From assembly GCA_949752795.1 (NCBI GenBank), contig OX457061.1, positions 42,378,338 through 42,442,337 of the forward strand: DNA of 64,000 bases, read 5' to 3'. The notes beneath the pieces are model-generated. The model was not told the DNA's origin. It did no database searches and was given only the letters and a program-made list of their open reading frames with translations. Numbering within the stretch: position 1 is the first letter of the stretch; each line of letters begins with the position of its first letter. Both the position numbers and the translations under genes were made by a program. The DNA comes from Hyperoodon ampullatus (taxonomy: Eukaryota > Chordata > Mammalia > Artiodactyla > Ziphiidae). Positions 60,001 to 64,000 of this stretch are shown piece by piece.

Positions 60001-63000
60001 AGAAACTAAATTCCTAAGCTTCCGTGACTATTAGTTATTTAGTGCTGAGCTAGGTTTTGACTTTTGATTTTGAAATAATTTCAAAGTTAAAGGAAAGCAG
60101 CAAAAATTGTATAAAGAACTCTGTCTATCCTTCATTCAGATCCACAAGTTGTTAACATTTTACCACATTTGATTGATCATTCTATCTCTTGCTTGCTCAC
60201 AATTTTTTTCTGTACCATATGAGATTAAGCTGCAAACATCACGCCCCTTTCCCCTAAATACCTGTGTGTATTTCCTAAGAATGAACCATGTTAAAAATAG
60301 GTCATTTTTAGACTAGAAATGACTTTTACATACAGATTACAATGTAATGCAGATTGCATGGAACAAAAATGGAATAATAGCTACAGGACTATGATTAAGA
60401 AAGCAGTCTCCCCATGTATTTTATTGGGTACCTGTTATGTGCTCAGCCCTGTGTTGGGCACTTAGGGATGATAGAAAAATAAGTCTATACAGGTCTTTGA
60501 CAGCTTTCAGATCTCAAAGTTAAGGTAATCTCACAGGCTATGTAACAATGTGTGGTAGTATTCATTTATTAAAATGAGTTGTAGAAACTACAGTAAGTAT
60601 TAAATAACTTCTGAAGAGAGAGAGATTCTGGGAAAAGAGTTGAGTAGGGGAGGTTCATGGAAGGGATGGGCTTTTTCTGATCTCTGATGATGATGAACGT
60701 GATTTGAAAAGGATAGGAAGAGAAGTCATCTCTGAGATGCATGGATGTGAGTGCGAGAATCACTGTAATATATTTTTTAGGACAGTGAGAAGATTGGTAC
60801 ATTTTGAGAGGAATTTCAAGTGGGAACTATTAGGAGATAAGGTGAAGTCTGTAGATATTTGGAAGCCACTGAACTTTCTTCAGAGGGGAGAAACCCAATA
60901 AAAGCAAAACTTAGACTTTTTTAGGGAGCTGATATACTCTTAGGGAAGATATAAGCTAAGTGACAGGGCAGAAGGACCTTAACCAGATGCCAGTGATCCT
61001 AAAAGGAAAAGAATATGAGAGATTCCAAAGGCAAATCTCCTAGAATTGGAACCTACAAGTAGAAAATAAGGGTTCAGGCTGATGTCTGGGTATTTGAGAA
61101 ATGAGAATGTTTGCAGAGAACACCAGTGTGCCATGAAGGTATAATCTCCGAGAGTTAACAGTACAGCAAGCAGTTAGAAATATGGAGTTGTCAGTTAGGA
61201 TTGAAGAACAAAATGAAACAGTTTTCTATTGAAATGCTTGAAGGAAGAAAGAGAGACAGAAGCCAAGCATAAAACAGAATTCCATGGGAGCATTTGAGAG
61301 AAGTTGAGGACCAAGCTTTAATTCTTGAGTGTAGAAATTAGGGAAAGACACTGAAAAAGGAGCTATTGGAATGGTAAAATAGGAACCACGATGATGTGCT
61401 ATGAATAAATCCTAGAGAACAGGCTTAGAAGTGTCATACTGGTTAACAGGGTCAAATTCTAGAATGGGAAGGAGATTGAGAAAAAGGATATCTAATTTAG
61501 AGCCAGTATAGCAAAGTGGTTAATGGGGCTTCTAGAATCAGACTCTCTAGTTTTAAATCTTCGGTCCCCGCTTTCTGGCTGTGTGATCCCCAAAAGTCAC
61601 TCAACTTCATTATGAGCACTCAGTTTCTCATCTTTAAAGCAGGAACAACAGTAATAGCATTTAAGATTAAGAAAGGCAATACATTAAACTACAGGGCCTG
61701 ACATATGCTAAGTGTTCAGTAAGTACGAGCTTCCTTGCCTCTCCTCCCTATCAGTGTGTTAGACTTCTGTCTCCCACACAGACCTTTTTTGCTGAAATTT
61801 CTTTCATCTGTGTACTTTCTTTCTAAATTCCAGACCACTAGGGATCTGCCCTCTAGCCATCACCACTTAACTCTCTCAGAAGGAGCTCAAACCCCAACAT
61901 CTCAGGATGAGCTCATCTTTCTCTTTACTGCCTCCCTTCTGCTACAGCCACCACTACCTGCTCGTCCTTCTGAATCCTCTTTCTTGCTTATTGACATTGG
62001 CTTCCTTGGAATCACCAAAATGAATGAAGTGATAATTAGCCTGTCCTAGACTAGGTTCAGTAGATTCAGTCATACCTAGATTTGAATCCCAGCTCCACAG
62101 TTCACCAGCTGCACATTCCTAAGCACATTCATTTCTCGGGGTCTCTGTTTCCTCATCTTTTGGGTAAGGGTGAATGGTCTTAGGAGGTAATGTTTGTAAA
62201 GGAATCTAGGTACTCAGGAGATGGTCTTACTGTTACAGCCCTCCTTCTCCCTTATCACCCCTACTTCTACTTCCCCAACCCATCCAGTTATGGATGCTCT
62301 CACACATGTCTTACTGCTTCTCTGCCAGGTCAGTTTTTATAATGGTCACTTAGTCTCTCTTCCGGGTGCCTCCAGTCTATCCATTGCCAGGGACCTTGTC
62401 TAAATAGATGTGGTCAGTGATTCTCCCCAACTTACACCAGTTCATTGGCATTTCTTTGCCTGTAAGGATGTATATGTTCCCTATTTGGACTCTTCCCAGT
62501 TTTTACCACATCTCCTATTACTCATTATTTCTTTCCCTCAAGTCCACTCTGTAGCCTAAACAATTCCATGGAAGTTCCCTGAACATGCCGTTCTGCTTCA
62601 GGCATCTACCCTTTCCCTGTGCAGTTTTCCTTGCCTGGTAAATCCCCTCAGCCTTCTCTTTTTTTGCCTGTTCTTTTTCAAAGCCTAGCTCAAGCAATTT
62701 ACTTCTCTGTTGAAGTTGATTCCTTTCTTTTACTGACATAGCTTCTAGCTCCAGGATGAGTAATTTTTGTTTTGAGGATTCTGATGATTACCCCATGGGC
62801 TTTTCTCCATATTATATGTGTAGTCATATGGAGAGAATAGGTAGGGCCCACATAGTCCAGATTCTGTAGTAGTTTCCTCTTTTGTGGTGTTTATCAGACT
62901 GACAGCCCTATACACATGCACATGATCCATTGAGTTCCTGAAGAGCAGTGGCTGCCTTGTTCATTCTTGTACTTCAGATATTGATGTGTTTAACAAATGT

Positions 63001-63989
63001 GAACTTTGCCAGAAGAGTCTTCCCAGATGTTTGTTAATAACAGAGAATTCTTTGACTAGTCTTAGTGACTCACATTAACGTAAGAGCAACTTATATCCCC
63101 TGCTGCTGTATTTAATGACACTATCTTATTTCCCAACCTAGGGCTGAGAAACATCTTGCCTATTACAACAGCAAAGGTGCCAATTGTAAAGTTCTTCCAT
63201 TTGAGAAGTGGTCTGGAAGTGGACATCAGTTTGTATAACACATTGGTAAGATTTTCTTTAGACTTTTTCTTTATGGAGATTAAGGGGAGCAAGTATCTCT
63301 TAATTTACACAATCTTTCAGTAAAATTAAGCCATTCATTTCATCCAATTCATTCTTTCAGTAGTTATTTATGAGTGCTTGCTAAGTGCCTGGCAGTGTTC
63401 TGAAGCTGGGGATGTAACATAGAATTGAGTTAATATTAGTATTCATTTAAAATGAGGTCAGAGTGGCAAGTGCTTTTTGTTTGGCTTGAACTTTGTTTTA
63501 ATTTTGGAGTGGGTGTGTGTGTGTGTGTGTGTGTGTGTCTTTGGTCTCATACCTGGTTTATTTCAGGGCTTTATTGGCCCTCTCTGGCCCCTAAGGACAT
63601 TTAATTTGAATAATGGGCGGGGAGGGGGGGTGCAGATCTTACATTGACTTAAATGGAACTGATTATTTTAATAGCCCATATTTTCTAGGAATGTTTAGAC
63701 TAAGGAGGCCTGAGATCAGATGTCACTTATAATTCTTATCTAGTAAGTTCAAGAAGTTTGTCTTCAGGGGAAAAATATTAGTTTCAGCCTAAATGTCTTC
63801 ATCCTAAAATGAATTACAGTGTAAACCTTTTCAGAAAATTCCATCTTAAAACTTGTTCTTCTAACTGGTAGACTTATAGTGTAATTTCCCTTTTAACAGG
63901 CCCTTCATAACACAAGGCTCTTATCTGCTTATTCAGCCATTGATCCCAGAGTGAAATATTTGTGCTATACCATGAAAGTATTTACAAAA
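28227..63989 (+). CDS. TUT7: Terminal uridylyltransferase 7, codons 1-1160 (C-terminus beyond window)
   Basis: TUT7 adds uridines to the 3' ends of RNA in the cytoplasm: it mono-uridylates group II pre-let-7 to help Dicer, oligo-uridylates pre-let-7 with LIN28, and tags deadenylated mRNAs for decay (established knowledge). The joined exons encode, in order: a basic unstructured N-terminus; a C2H2 finger (C246, C249, H262, H268); a nucleotidyltransferase-like domain from about residue 300 with a broken active site (N354 and K408 where Asp is expected); a PAP-associated domain around 550-600; an acidic linker with E852-E863; a CCHC knuckle (C969, C972, H977, C982); and the start of the active domain with G1050-S1051, D1062, D1064 and D1123. 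The start codon at 28,227 has A at -3 and G at +4, and it gives the family's usual MGD start. No frameshift or premature stop was seen. The remaining catalytic domain and knuckles are not in view. Confidence 0.96.
28747..32908 (+). other. TUT7 intron 2
   Basis: 4.2 kb of AT-rich intron. Apart from an old MIR near 30,890-31,095 I recognise no SINE, L1 or LTR here, which contrasts with the repeat-laden flank. The acceptor CCCCCTAACTTAAG is adequate. Confidence 0.75.
30890..31095 (+). repeat. MIR SINE relic
   Basis: Contains the MIR core pattern: 'ctggacaagttacttatttt', then 'ctatctgtataatggggata', then an 'agtgcttac' end. Diverged, sense orientation. Confidence 0.65.
32909..33090 (+). CDS. TUT7: TUT7 exon 3 (codons 174-234)
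   Basis: 182 bp. It codes for a basic patch (KKQRSRPRKPRRTRN) followed by an acidic turn and a helix-like segment STKELLGLQQAEERLKRD. The basic patch resembles a nuclear-localisation or RNA-contact segment (inference). The exon ends on a complete codon. Confidence 0.95.
33091..34063 (+). other. TUT7 introns 3 and 4 (either side of exon 4)
   Basis: Short AT-rich introns with no recognised repeat. Intron 4 ends in 'attgatcctaaaag', which has an unusually poor pyrimidine tract for exon 5. Confidence 0.75.
33447..33563 (+). CDS. TUT7: TUT7 exon 4 (codons 235-273, C2H2 zinc finger)
   Basis: 117 bp, exactly 39 codons. It holds a matrin/U1-type C2H2 finger: C246-x2-C249, then H262 and H268 in HKHIKEKRH. 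In the TUT4/TUT7 family this finger belongs to the N-terminal module that recruits LIN28-bound pre-let-7 (established). Because it is one in-frame exon, skipping would remove the finger cleanly. The flanking introns are short (356 and 500 bp). Confidence 0.95.
34064..34241 (+). CDS. TUT7: TUT7 exon 5 (codons 274-333, start of N-terminal NTase domain)
   Basis: 178 bp. It codes for an acidic/Leu stretch, a Pro-rich LPPPTPSQ and the helix leading into the first nucleotidyltransferase fold (FGLHNENLEQRLEIKRIMENV is split here as FGLHNENLEQ and RLEIKRIMENV). The acceptor is weak in pyrimidines. The length is not a multiple of three, so skipping would shift the frame. Confidence 0.94.
34242..35978 (+). 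other. TUT7 intron 5
   Basis: Contains a minus-oriented L1 3' UTR scrap at about 34,556-34,672 and a short MER5-like hAT fragment near 34,890-34,935. Otherwise AT-rich sequence in which I recognise nothing. Confidence 0.7.
34556..34672 (-). mobile_element. L1 3' UTR fragment
   Basis: Reads 'aattgaagtatagttgactt' then 'caggtgtacaacatagtgat', the reverse complement of the artiodactyl/cetacean L1 3' end. Short and without visible target duplications. Confidence 0.65.
35979..36067 (+). CDS. TUT7: TUT7 exon 6 (codons 333-362, degenerate NTase signature)
   Basis: 89 bp. It codes for LRLYGSSSSRLGFKNSDINI followed by DIQFPAI. The GS signature (G340, S341) is present, but the catalytic D-x-D reads D352-I-N354, so the second Asp is Asn. 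This fits the known inactivity of the N-terminal domain in TUT4/TUT7. Compare exon 16, where the same motif is intact. Confidence 0.96.
36848..37560 (+). repeat. L2 LINE relic
   Basis: Begins with the diagnostic 'cattcattcatttagcaaat' and a degenerate form of the 'caggcactgtgctaggtgct' segment. It continues into the L2 region with 'ggagggtcacaactagatct'. Interrupted at 37,153-37,192 by SINE-derived sequence. Confidence 0.65.
37153..37192 (+). mobile_element. 5'-truncated CHR SINE tail
   Basis: Only the last part of the SINE is present: 'agtgagaggcccgcgtacc' followed by a short linker and an A-run of 12. It sits inside the L2 relic, about 40 bp in all. Either a severely truncated insertion or a deletion remnant. 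Confidence 0.75.
37853..37904 (+). CDS. TUT7: TUT7 exon 7 (codons 363-380)
   Basis: At 52 bp this is the smallest coding exon in the window. It codes for MSQPDVLLLVQECLKNS, a helix of the N-terminal NTase fold, and leaves one base for the next codon. Consensus acceptor (TTTCCTAG) and donor (GTAAGG). Confidence 0.95.
38869..38938 (+). CDS. TUT7: TUT7 exon 8 (codons 380-403)
   Basis: 70 bp, coding for SFIDVDADFHARVPVVVCRE and KQ. This aligns with the AKVPIVKF strand of the active domain (exon 18). The acceptor has a good pyrimidine tract (TTCTTTTTCCAG); the donor is GTCTCT, a poor match to consensus. Confidence 0.94.
39544..39748 (-). mobile_element. CHR SINE, short odontocete-type
   Basis: Antisense copy running from T-run to 'gccagggaagccc'. 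It is flanked by a perfect 15-bp duplication TGCCCTATCTTTTTT (39,529-39,543 and 39,749-39,763). A complete head with a B box is visible in reverse complement. Perfect duplications suggest a fairly recent insertion. Confidence 0.93.
39913..40039 (+). CDS. TUT7: TUT7 exon 9 (codons 403-445)
   Basis: 127 bp, coding for GLLCKVSAGNENACLTTNHL then TALGKLESKLVPLVIAFRHW and AK. By alignment with GLEVDIS in the active domain, K408 occupies the place of the third catalytic Asp. H442 stands where I recall Tyr in human TUT7 (FRYWAK). Clean AG and GT boundaries. Confidence 0.95.
40040..42113 (+). other. TUT7 intron 9
   Basis: About 2 kb in which I recognise no SINE, LINE or LTR. Sequence complexity is high and there are no obvious low-complexity tracts between 40,330 and 41,800. 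Possible conserved non-coding content, but this cannot be judged from one sequence. Confidence 0.6.
42114..42233 (+). CDS. TUT7: TUT7 exon 10 (codons 446-485)
   Basis: 120 bp, exactly 40 codons. It codes for LCSIDRPEEGGLAPYVFALM then AIFFLQQRKEPLLPVYLGSW. The hydrophobic helix ALMAIFFLQQ is the core of the fold's central domain and recurs as a family feature. Phase 0 on both sides. Confidence 0.96.
44540..44650 (+). repeat. MIR SINE fragment
   Basis: Core pattern 'gtgaccttgaacaagttatt' then 'taatctctgagcctt'. Sense orientation, incomplete. Confidence 0.6.
44790..47560 (+). mobile_element. Old L1M relic (5' UTR and ORF1-like region)
   Basis: Matches in order the 5' part of ancient L1M elements: the 5' UTR stretch with 'ggcaaatatataacttgtca', then an ORF1-like section with 'agaaccaaatggaaatttta' and 'cacatcatagtcagactgct'. 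Many stops and indels; no open frame survives. Split by a CHR SINE at 46,474-46,679. No 3' half follows, so this is a 3'-deleted or rearranged copy. Confidence 0.75.
46474..46679 (-). mobile_element. CHR SINE, short odontocete-type
   Basis: Antisense copy inside the L1M relic with a perfect 17-bp duplication ATGACTGAGAATTTTTT (46,457-46,473 and 46,680-46,696). Long T-run and intact head. The A and B box regions are readable in reverse complement. Confidence 0.94.
47640..47960 (+). repeat. L2 LINE relic
   Basis: Carries the L2 pattern 'agcaggggagtgacatgatg' preceded by 'accagattacctaggccct' and a lineage of 'ggaatagcaggtg'. Diverged. Confidence 0.6.
48195..48405 (-). repeat. MIR SINE relic
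   Basis: Reverse MIR: 'attattttattccataacta', then a diverged form of the 'gatgaggaaactgaggc' segment, then 'gtctcacagctagtacatga'. Confidence 0.6.
48641..48793 (+). CDS. TUT7: TUT7 exon 11 (codons 486-536)
   Basis: 153 bp, 51 codons, phase 0 on both sides. It codes for IEGFSLNKLGNFNLKEIQKD, then a polar insert with AAGDTDSAKEKAPKEMPVKR. This links the NTase fold to the PAP-associated domain. An in-frame exon, so skipping would be tolerated by the frame. Confidence 0.95.
49590..49850 (+). repeat. MIR SINE, near full length
   Basis: Sense MIR with 'gctgtggagccagaatattt', the core 'ctagctgtgtgtctttgggc', 'tcagtttcctcacctgtgaa'-like segment and the end 'tggtaagcactcagtaaatg'. Confidence 0.8.
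50400..50535 (+). repeat. MIR-like fragment
   Basis: 'aagaacactggactggggtc' and 'tttgacaagtcactctttgg' follow the MIR layout. Partial and diverged. Confidence 0.5.
50700..50985 (-). repeat. MIR SINE, near full length
   Basis: Reverse MIR with 'gcactgtgctaagctcttaa', 'cagatgaggaaactgaggct' and 'tggcagagctggatttgaa'. One of the best preserved MIRs in the window. Confidence 0.85.
51674..51854 (+). CDS. TUT7: TUT7 exon 12 (codons 537-597, PAP-associated domain)
   Basis: 181 bp. It codes for HQPSVPVGQLWVELLRFYAL, then EFNLADLVISIRVKESVSRE and WPKKRIAIE. The V-G-Q-L-W-x-x-L-L-x-F-Y-x-x-E-F pattern is the PAP-associated (Cid1-type) signature that in active enzymes helps select UTP. Here it belongs to the inactive N-terminal module. 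Confidence 0.96.
51855..53274 (+). other. TUT7 intron 12
   Basis: 1.4 kb. The block 52,700-52,990 is more GC-rich than its surroundings but has no coding signature or repeat I can name. The acceptor has a run of T before CATTACAG. Confidence 0.65.
53275..54374 (+). CDS. TUT7: TUT7 exon 13 (codons 597-963, linker with acidic run)
   Basis: This 1,100-bp exon is by far the longest. It first finishes the N-terminal module (VFEYILHCLRTTYKYFALPH), then codes for a long polar, low-complexity linker that evolves fast in the family. The linker carries twelve consecutive Glu (E852-E863) followed by acidic clusters such as SGDEDALSEEDEELGG, and ends in SDFFYEFSKLTFTKGK just before the zinc knuckle. The linker separates the Lin28-interacting module from the catalytic module. 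The frame is intact across the GAA/GAG repeat. Confidence 0.96.
54036..54077 (+). repeat. In-frame GAR triplet repeat (poly-Glu)
   Basis: Twelve GAA/GAG codons in a row from 54,039 to 54,074, preceded by GAT and followed by CCC. The mix of GAA and GAG lowers slippage but length changes in threes are likely between individuals and species. Confidence 0.9.
54375..54786 (+). other. TUT7 intron 13
   Basis: 412 bp. The exon 13 frame reads on for 27 codons after the donor (GTAATC) to a TAA at 54,453-54,455. No repeat recognised. Strong acceptor CTTCCTGCAG. Confidence 0.75.
54787..54937 (+). CDS. TUT7: TUT7 exon 14 (codons 964-1014, CCHC zinc knuckle 1)
   Basis: 151 bp. It codes for SPTVVCSLCKREGHLKKDCP, with C969-x2-C972-x4-H977-x4-C982, the CCHC knuckle that in TUT4/TUT7 contacts RNA near the catalytic module. 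Then comes the Pro-rich LEPLPPLTPKF and a helix LDQVCIQCY. The donor GTAAGT is optimal, and a SINE starts 44 bases beyond it. Confidence 0.96.
54938..56212 (+). other. TUT7 intron 14
   Basis: Begins with the SINE. The remaining kilobase has a short possible hAT-type fragment around 55,420-55,570, which I cannot name, and otherwise nothing recognised. The acceptor 'tattttaaacag' is moderate. Confidence 0.65.
54982..55193 (+). mobile_element. CHR SINE, short odontocete-type, next to exon 14
   Basis: Sense copy with full head ('ggcttccctggtggcgcag'), B box region 'ggttcgtgccc' and a long A-run. Target duplication is short and uncertain (AAATTG at 54,976-54,981 and 55,194-55,199). It lies 44 bases downstream of the exon 14 donor. 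Confidence 0.9.
56213..56299 (+). CDS. TUT7: TUT7 exon 15 (codons 1014-1043)
   Basis: 87 bp. It codes for DFSPTILEDQAREHIRQNLE and SFIRQEFP, the N-terminal helix of the catalytic domain's nucleotidyltransferase fold. Length is a multiple of three with split codons at both ends. Confidence 0.96.
56300..56903 (+). other. TUT7 intron 15
   Basis: 604 bp, AT-rich, with a (TATT)n-like tract near 56,715. No repeat family recognised. Confidence 0.7.
56904..57004 (+). CDS. TUT7: TUT7 exon 16 (codons 1043-1076, active-site D-x-D)
   Basis: 101 bp. It codes for TKLSLFGSSKNGFGFKQSDL then DVCMTINGLETAE. The nucleotidyltransferase GS signature is G1050-S1051, and the two metal-binding carboxylates are D1062 and D1064. 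I recall D1058 and D1060 in human TUT7; the +4 offset fits small indels in the linker. This is the live counterpart of exon 6. Confidence 0.97.
57508..57683 (-). mobile_element. hAT-Charlie MITE
   Basis: Ends 'caggagtcagcaaactatgg' and 'ggtttgccagccctca' form imperfect inverted repeats. Internal text 'tggcatacagccacacccc' and 'aggccatatggtccacaaa' matches the same family as 5,157-5,371. Flanking 8-mers ATGTATGT / ATGGATAT agree at 6 of 8. Confidence 0.75.
57964..58040 (+). mobile_element. Mariner-derived palindromic MITE
   Basis: 77 bp between TA dinucleotides (57,962-57,963 and 58,041-58,042). The arms 'ggccaaaaagttcgttcggg' and 'cccaaacgaactttttggcc' pair almost perfectly, with a loop of roughly 20 bases. 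This is the short mariner relic common in cetartiodactyls. Transcribed within TUT7 it would form a long hairpin. Confidence 0.88.
58694..58751 (+). CDS. TUT7: TUT7 exon 17 (codons 1077-1096)
   Basis: 58 bp, coding for GLDCVRTIEELARVLKKHS, a helix of the catalytic fold between the D-x-D and the third carboxylate strand. Splits a Gly codon with exon 18. Confidence 0.96.
59070..59160 (+). repeat. MIR-like fragment
   Basis: 'gtggaaagcaccatggacta' and 'gctgtgtgtgaccctgaaca' follow the MIR layout. Short. Confidence 0.55.
59420..59448. repeat. (ACAT)n microsatellite
   Basis: About six units of 'acat' in a row, next to an antisense SINE. Confidence 0.85.
59489..59779 (-). mobile_element. CHR SINE, longer older type
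   Basis: Antisense copy with 'tttggctgcgttgggtcttc' near the tail and 'accagggaagtccc' at the head. Target duplication TGTTGCATTCTTTTTT / TGTTGCATTTTTTATT at 59,473 and 59,780, imperfect at the T-run. Confidence 0.88.
60065..60300 (+). repeat. L1M 3' UTR relic
   Basis: 'gaaataatttcaaagttaaa', 'cacaagttgttaacatttta' and 'gtgtgtatttcctaagaatg' recur in the same order as in the relic at 480-1,670. I assign the family as an old L1M 3' end. Confidence 0.6.
60415..61460 (+). repeat. L2-type relic, patchy
   Basis: Starts with 'gggtacctgttatgtgctca' and 'tgttgggcacttagggatga', the L2 start pattern. Later parts ('gagatgcatggatgtgag', 'agtgtcatactggttaacag') only loosely fit L2. The boundaries are uncertain. 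Confidence 0.45.
61495..61735 (+). repeat. MIR SINE relic
   Basis: 'gcaaagtggttaatggggct' then 'ctttctggctgtgtgatccc' then 'tgctaagtgttcagtaagta'. Sense, near full length. Confidence 0.75.
62045..62180 (+). repeat. MIR fragment
   Basis: 'atttgaatcccagctccaca' then 'ctctgtttcctcatcttttg'. Sense. Confidence 0.65.
62555..62740 (+). repeat. L2 3'-region relic
   Basis: 'gaacatgccgttctgcttca', 'ttccttgcctggtaaatccc' and 'tcaaagcctagctcaagcaa' follow the L2 3' segment. The exact limits are unclear. Confidence 0.55.
63142..63245 (+). CDS. TUT7: TUT7 exon 18 (codons 1096-1130, third catalytic Asp)
   Basis: 104 bp. It codes for LRNILPITTAKVPIVKFFHL then RSGLEVDISLYNTL. D1123 in EVDIS is the third metal-binding carboxylate, completing the D1062/D1064/D1123 triad. 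Strong donor GTAAGA. Confidence 0.97.
63246..63899 (+). other. TUT7 intron 18
   Basis: Has an L2 scrap at about 63,320-63,425 ('gtgcttgctaagtgcctggc') and a (GT)n microsatellite at 63,511-63,538. Nothing else recognised. Confidence 0.7.
63511..63538. repeat. (GT)n microsatellite
   Basis: About 13 GT units in intron 18. Confidence 0.9.
63900..63989 (+). CDS. TUT7: TUT7 exon 19 (codons 1131-1160)
   Basis: 90 bp, 30 codons, phase 0 on both sides: ALHNTRLLSAYSAIDPRVKY and LCYTMKVFTK. The donor GTGAGT starts at 63,990. The window ends 11 bases into the next intron, so the rest of the catalytic domain, the second PAP-associated domain and the later CCHC knuckles are out of view. Confidence 0.96.
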
Positions 63990-64000
63990 GTGAGTATGCT

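Larger units (their letters stand above)
58752..63141 (+). other. TUT7 intron 17
   Basis: 4.4 kb containing a MIR scrap, an antisense SINE, an L1M 3' UTR relic, L2-type sequence, two MIRs and another L2 scrap, listed separately. No coding content seen. The acceptor 'tttcccaacctag' is adequate. Confidence 0.7.
27000..64000 (+). other. TUT7: TUT7 (ZCCHC6) transcription unit, 3' end outside window
   Basis: This unit has a CpG-island promoter, one non-coding exon and eighteen coding exons within the window. Each internal boundary has AG/GT splice signals, and exon lengths keep the frame across every junction, with cumulative coding length after exon 19 of 3,480 nt. Exon 1 ends at 27,135. Intron sizes range from 356 bp (intron 3) to 6,407 bp (intron 10). 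The gene is cut by the window edge in intron 19; the human protein is about 1,495 residues from memory, so roughly three quarters of the coding sequence is here. In human the region upstream of TUT7 towards GAS1 is gene-poor, which matches the empty 26.5 kb to the left. Confidence 0.96.

Noticed and set aside
60415..61460. Processed pseudogene in intron 17
   Set aside because: No conserved protein frame could be read; the start matches L2, so I left it as a patchy L2-type relic.
1..64000. CRISPR arrays, operons or bacterial features
   Set aside because: The sequence is vertebrate nuclear DNA; no spaced direct-repeat array or prokaryotic gene layout is present.

Overview
This is mammalian nuclear DNA, almost certainly from a cetacean and most likely a toothed whale. 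The organism call rests on thirteen tRNA-derived SINEs of the CHR type, plus one truncated tail. They carry the typical head 'GGGCTTCCCTGGTGGCGCAG', a pol III B box and an A-rich tail, and many have clean target-site duplications. CHR SINEs are confined to cetaceans, hippos and ruminants, and the short variant with 'GTGAGAGGCCCGCGTACCGC' before the tail is the one I associate with odontocetes. Spliced exons, a CpG-island promoter, MIR, L2, L1, MaLR, Tigger and hAT-Charlie relics all fit a placental mammal.

The only gene I can support is TUT7 (ZCCHC6), terminal uridylyltransferase 7, on the + strand. Its CpG-island promoter and non-coding exon 1 lie near 27.0-27.1 kb. Coding exons 2-19 run from 28,227 to 63,989. 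The window ends inside intron 19, eleven bases past the exon 19 boundary. Splicing the exons at the positions given keeps one open frame of 1,160 codons. This covers the N-terminal Lin28-interacting module (a C2H2 finger, a degenerate nucleotidyltransferase domain and a PAP-associated domain), an acidic linker with a 12-Glu run, the first CCHC zinc knuckle, and the start of the active catalytic domain with all three carboxylates (D1062, D1064, D1123). The rest of the catalytic module and the later knuckles lie beyond the window.

Bases 1-26,500 are intergenic. I found no coding gene there, only layered repeats: an L1M relic split by two DNA transposons, Tigger and hAT elements, a MaLR LTR, a 1,031-bp solo ERV LTR with a 5-bp duplication, a 5'-truncated L1 with a 16-bp duplication, SINEs inserted into L1s, and MIR/L2 relics. 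The introns hold a second set: a large L1M relic with a SINE inside it in intron 10, L2/MIR relics, a 77-bp mariner palindrome in intron 16, and a SINE only 44 bases past the exon 14 donor.

I did not find an undescribed multi-gene system. The points I would look at again are an overlapping upstream ORF formed across the exon 1/exon 2 junction, the mariner palindrome that could fold into a pre-miRNA-like hairpin, the young-looking SINE insertions, and the contrast between the dead and live nucleotidyltransferase domains in one protein.
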